The notes below the pieces were generated by a model. The model saw nothing but the letters and a program-made list of their open reading frames with translations. It ran no database searches and was not told the DNA's origin. Position numbers and translations under genes: made by a program. DNA of 64,000 nt from Frigoribacterium endophyticum (lineage in GTDB: Bacteria > Actinomycetota > Actinomycetes > Actinomycetales > Microbacteriaceae): NCBI RefSeq assembly GCF_011759585.1, contig NZ_JAAOYV010000001.1:1524768-1588767 (forward strand). Reading direction: 5' to 3'. Shown here piece after piece: positions 63,964-64,000 of this stretch (position 1 is its first letter; every line of letters starts with the position of its first letter).

Positions 63964-64000
63964 AGTCCGGCGGTGTCCTACTCTCCCACAAGGTCCCCCT
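63964..64000 (-). rRNA. 5S rRNA, 3' end only
   Basis: On the minus strand the window edge reads GGGAGAGTAGGACACCGCC followed by GGACTT, the conserved 3' end of bacterial 5S rRNA. About 37 bases are inside the window. The rest of the rRNA operon continues to the right. Confidence 0.85.

Overview
The window is high-GC actinobacterial DNA, about 70 % G+C by eye. It reads as Microbacteriaceae. The right half carries a long housekeeping block (der, cmk, tyrA, rluB, scpB, scpA, parA, xerD, NUDIX, pyrG, recN, nadK, tlyA) next to a 5S rRNA, in the arrangement expected for that family. GTG starts are frequent. Neighbouring genes are commonly joined by 4-base ATGA or GTGA overlaps. At least seven genes appear leaderless, with a TANNNT -10 box 6-7 bases before the start codon. 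I cannot name the genus.

Left part (1-12 kb): a DUF4380 protein, then a three-gene jetA-jetB-jetC operon (Wadjet/Mks SMC-like complex) with no jetD beside it. Next come small membrane or hypothetical genes (one SdpI-like), a TRAFAC-type GTPase operon and an Mrr-type restriction endonuclease. Part 12-21 kb: a G5-domain exported protein, a TetR regulator, a CocE/NonD hydrolase, and a complete dipeptide/oligopeptide-type ABC importer whose two ATPases are fused in one chain. The five genes from the binding protein to TetR overlap by 4 bases each and form one operon, with a perfect palindrome in front of it as probable operator.

Part 21-32 kb is accessory: a NERD-UvrD helicase, a MazG-like pyrophosphohydrolase paired with a GIY-YIG/DUF2075 helicase, and two reverse transcriptase genes matching the DRT type 3 antiphage system. 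This ends against a tRNA-Pro(GGG) gene. DNA around the reverse transcriptases is much less GC-rich than the rest, which suggests transfer. Beyond the tRNA lie a frameshifted HNH endonuclease, an ssuBAC-type sulfonate/nitrate/taurine ABC importer, and a second, complete Wadjet locus (jetA-jetB-jetC-jetD). The jetA of that locus is split in two reading frames at a run of five G.

Part 42.7-46 kb is a four-gene unit (WXG/EspC-like helical protein, DUF1023-type hydrolase, lipoprotein, membrane protein). From 46 kb to the end runs the housekeeping block on the minus strand, closing with a tetratricopeptide-like protein, a terminator and the 3' end of a 5S rRNA gene. Main points for a second look: two Jet loci in one window, one without its nuclease; the DRT3 pair and a candidate structured RNA next to it; a palindromic repeat family with one copy sitting in frame inside an ABC transporter gene; and a structured-RNA candidate at 21.2-21.4 kb.
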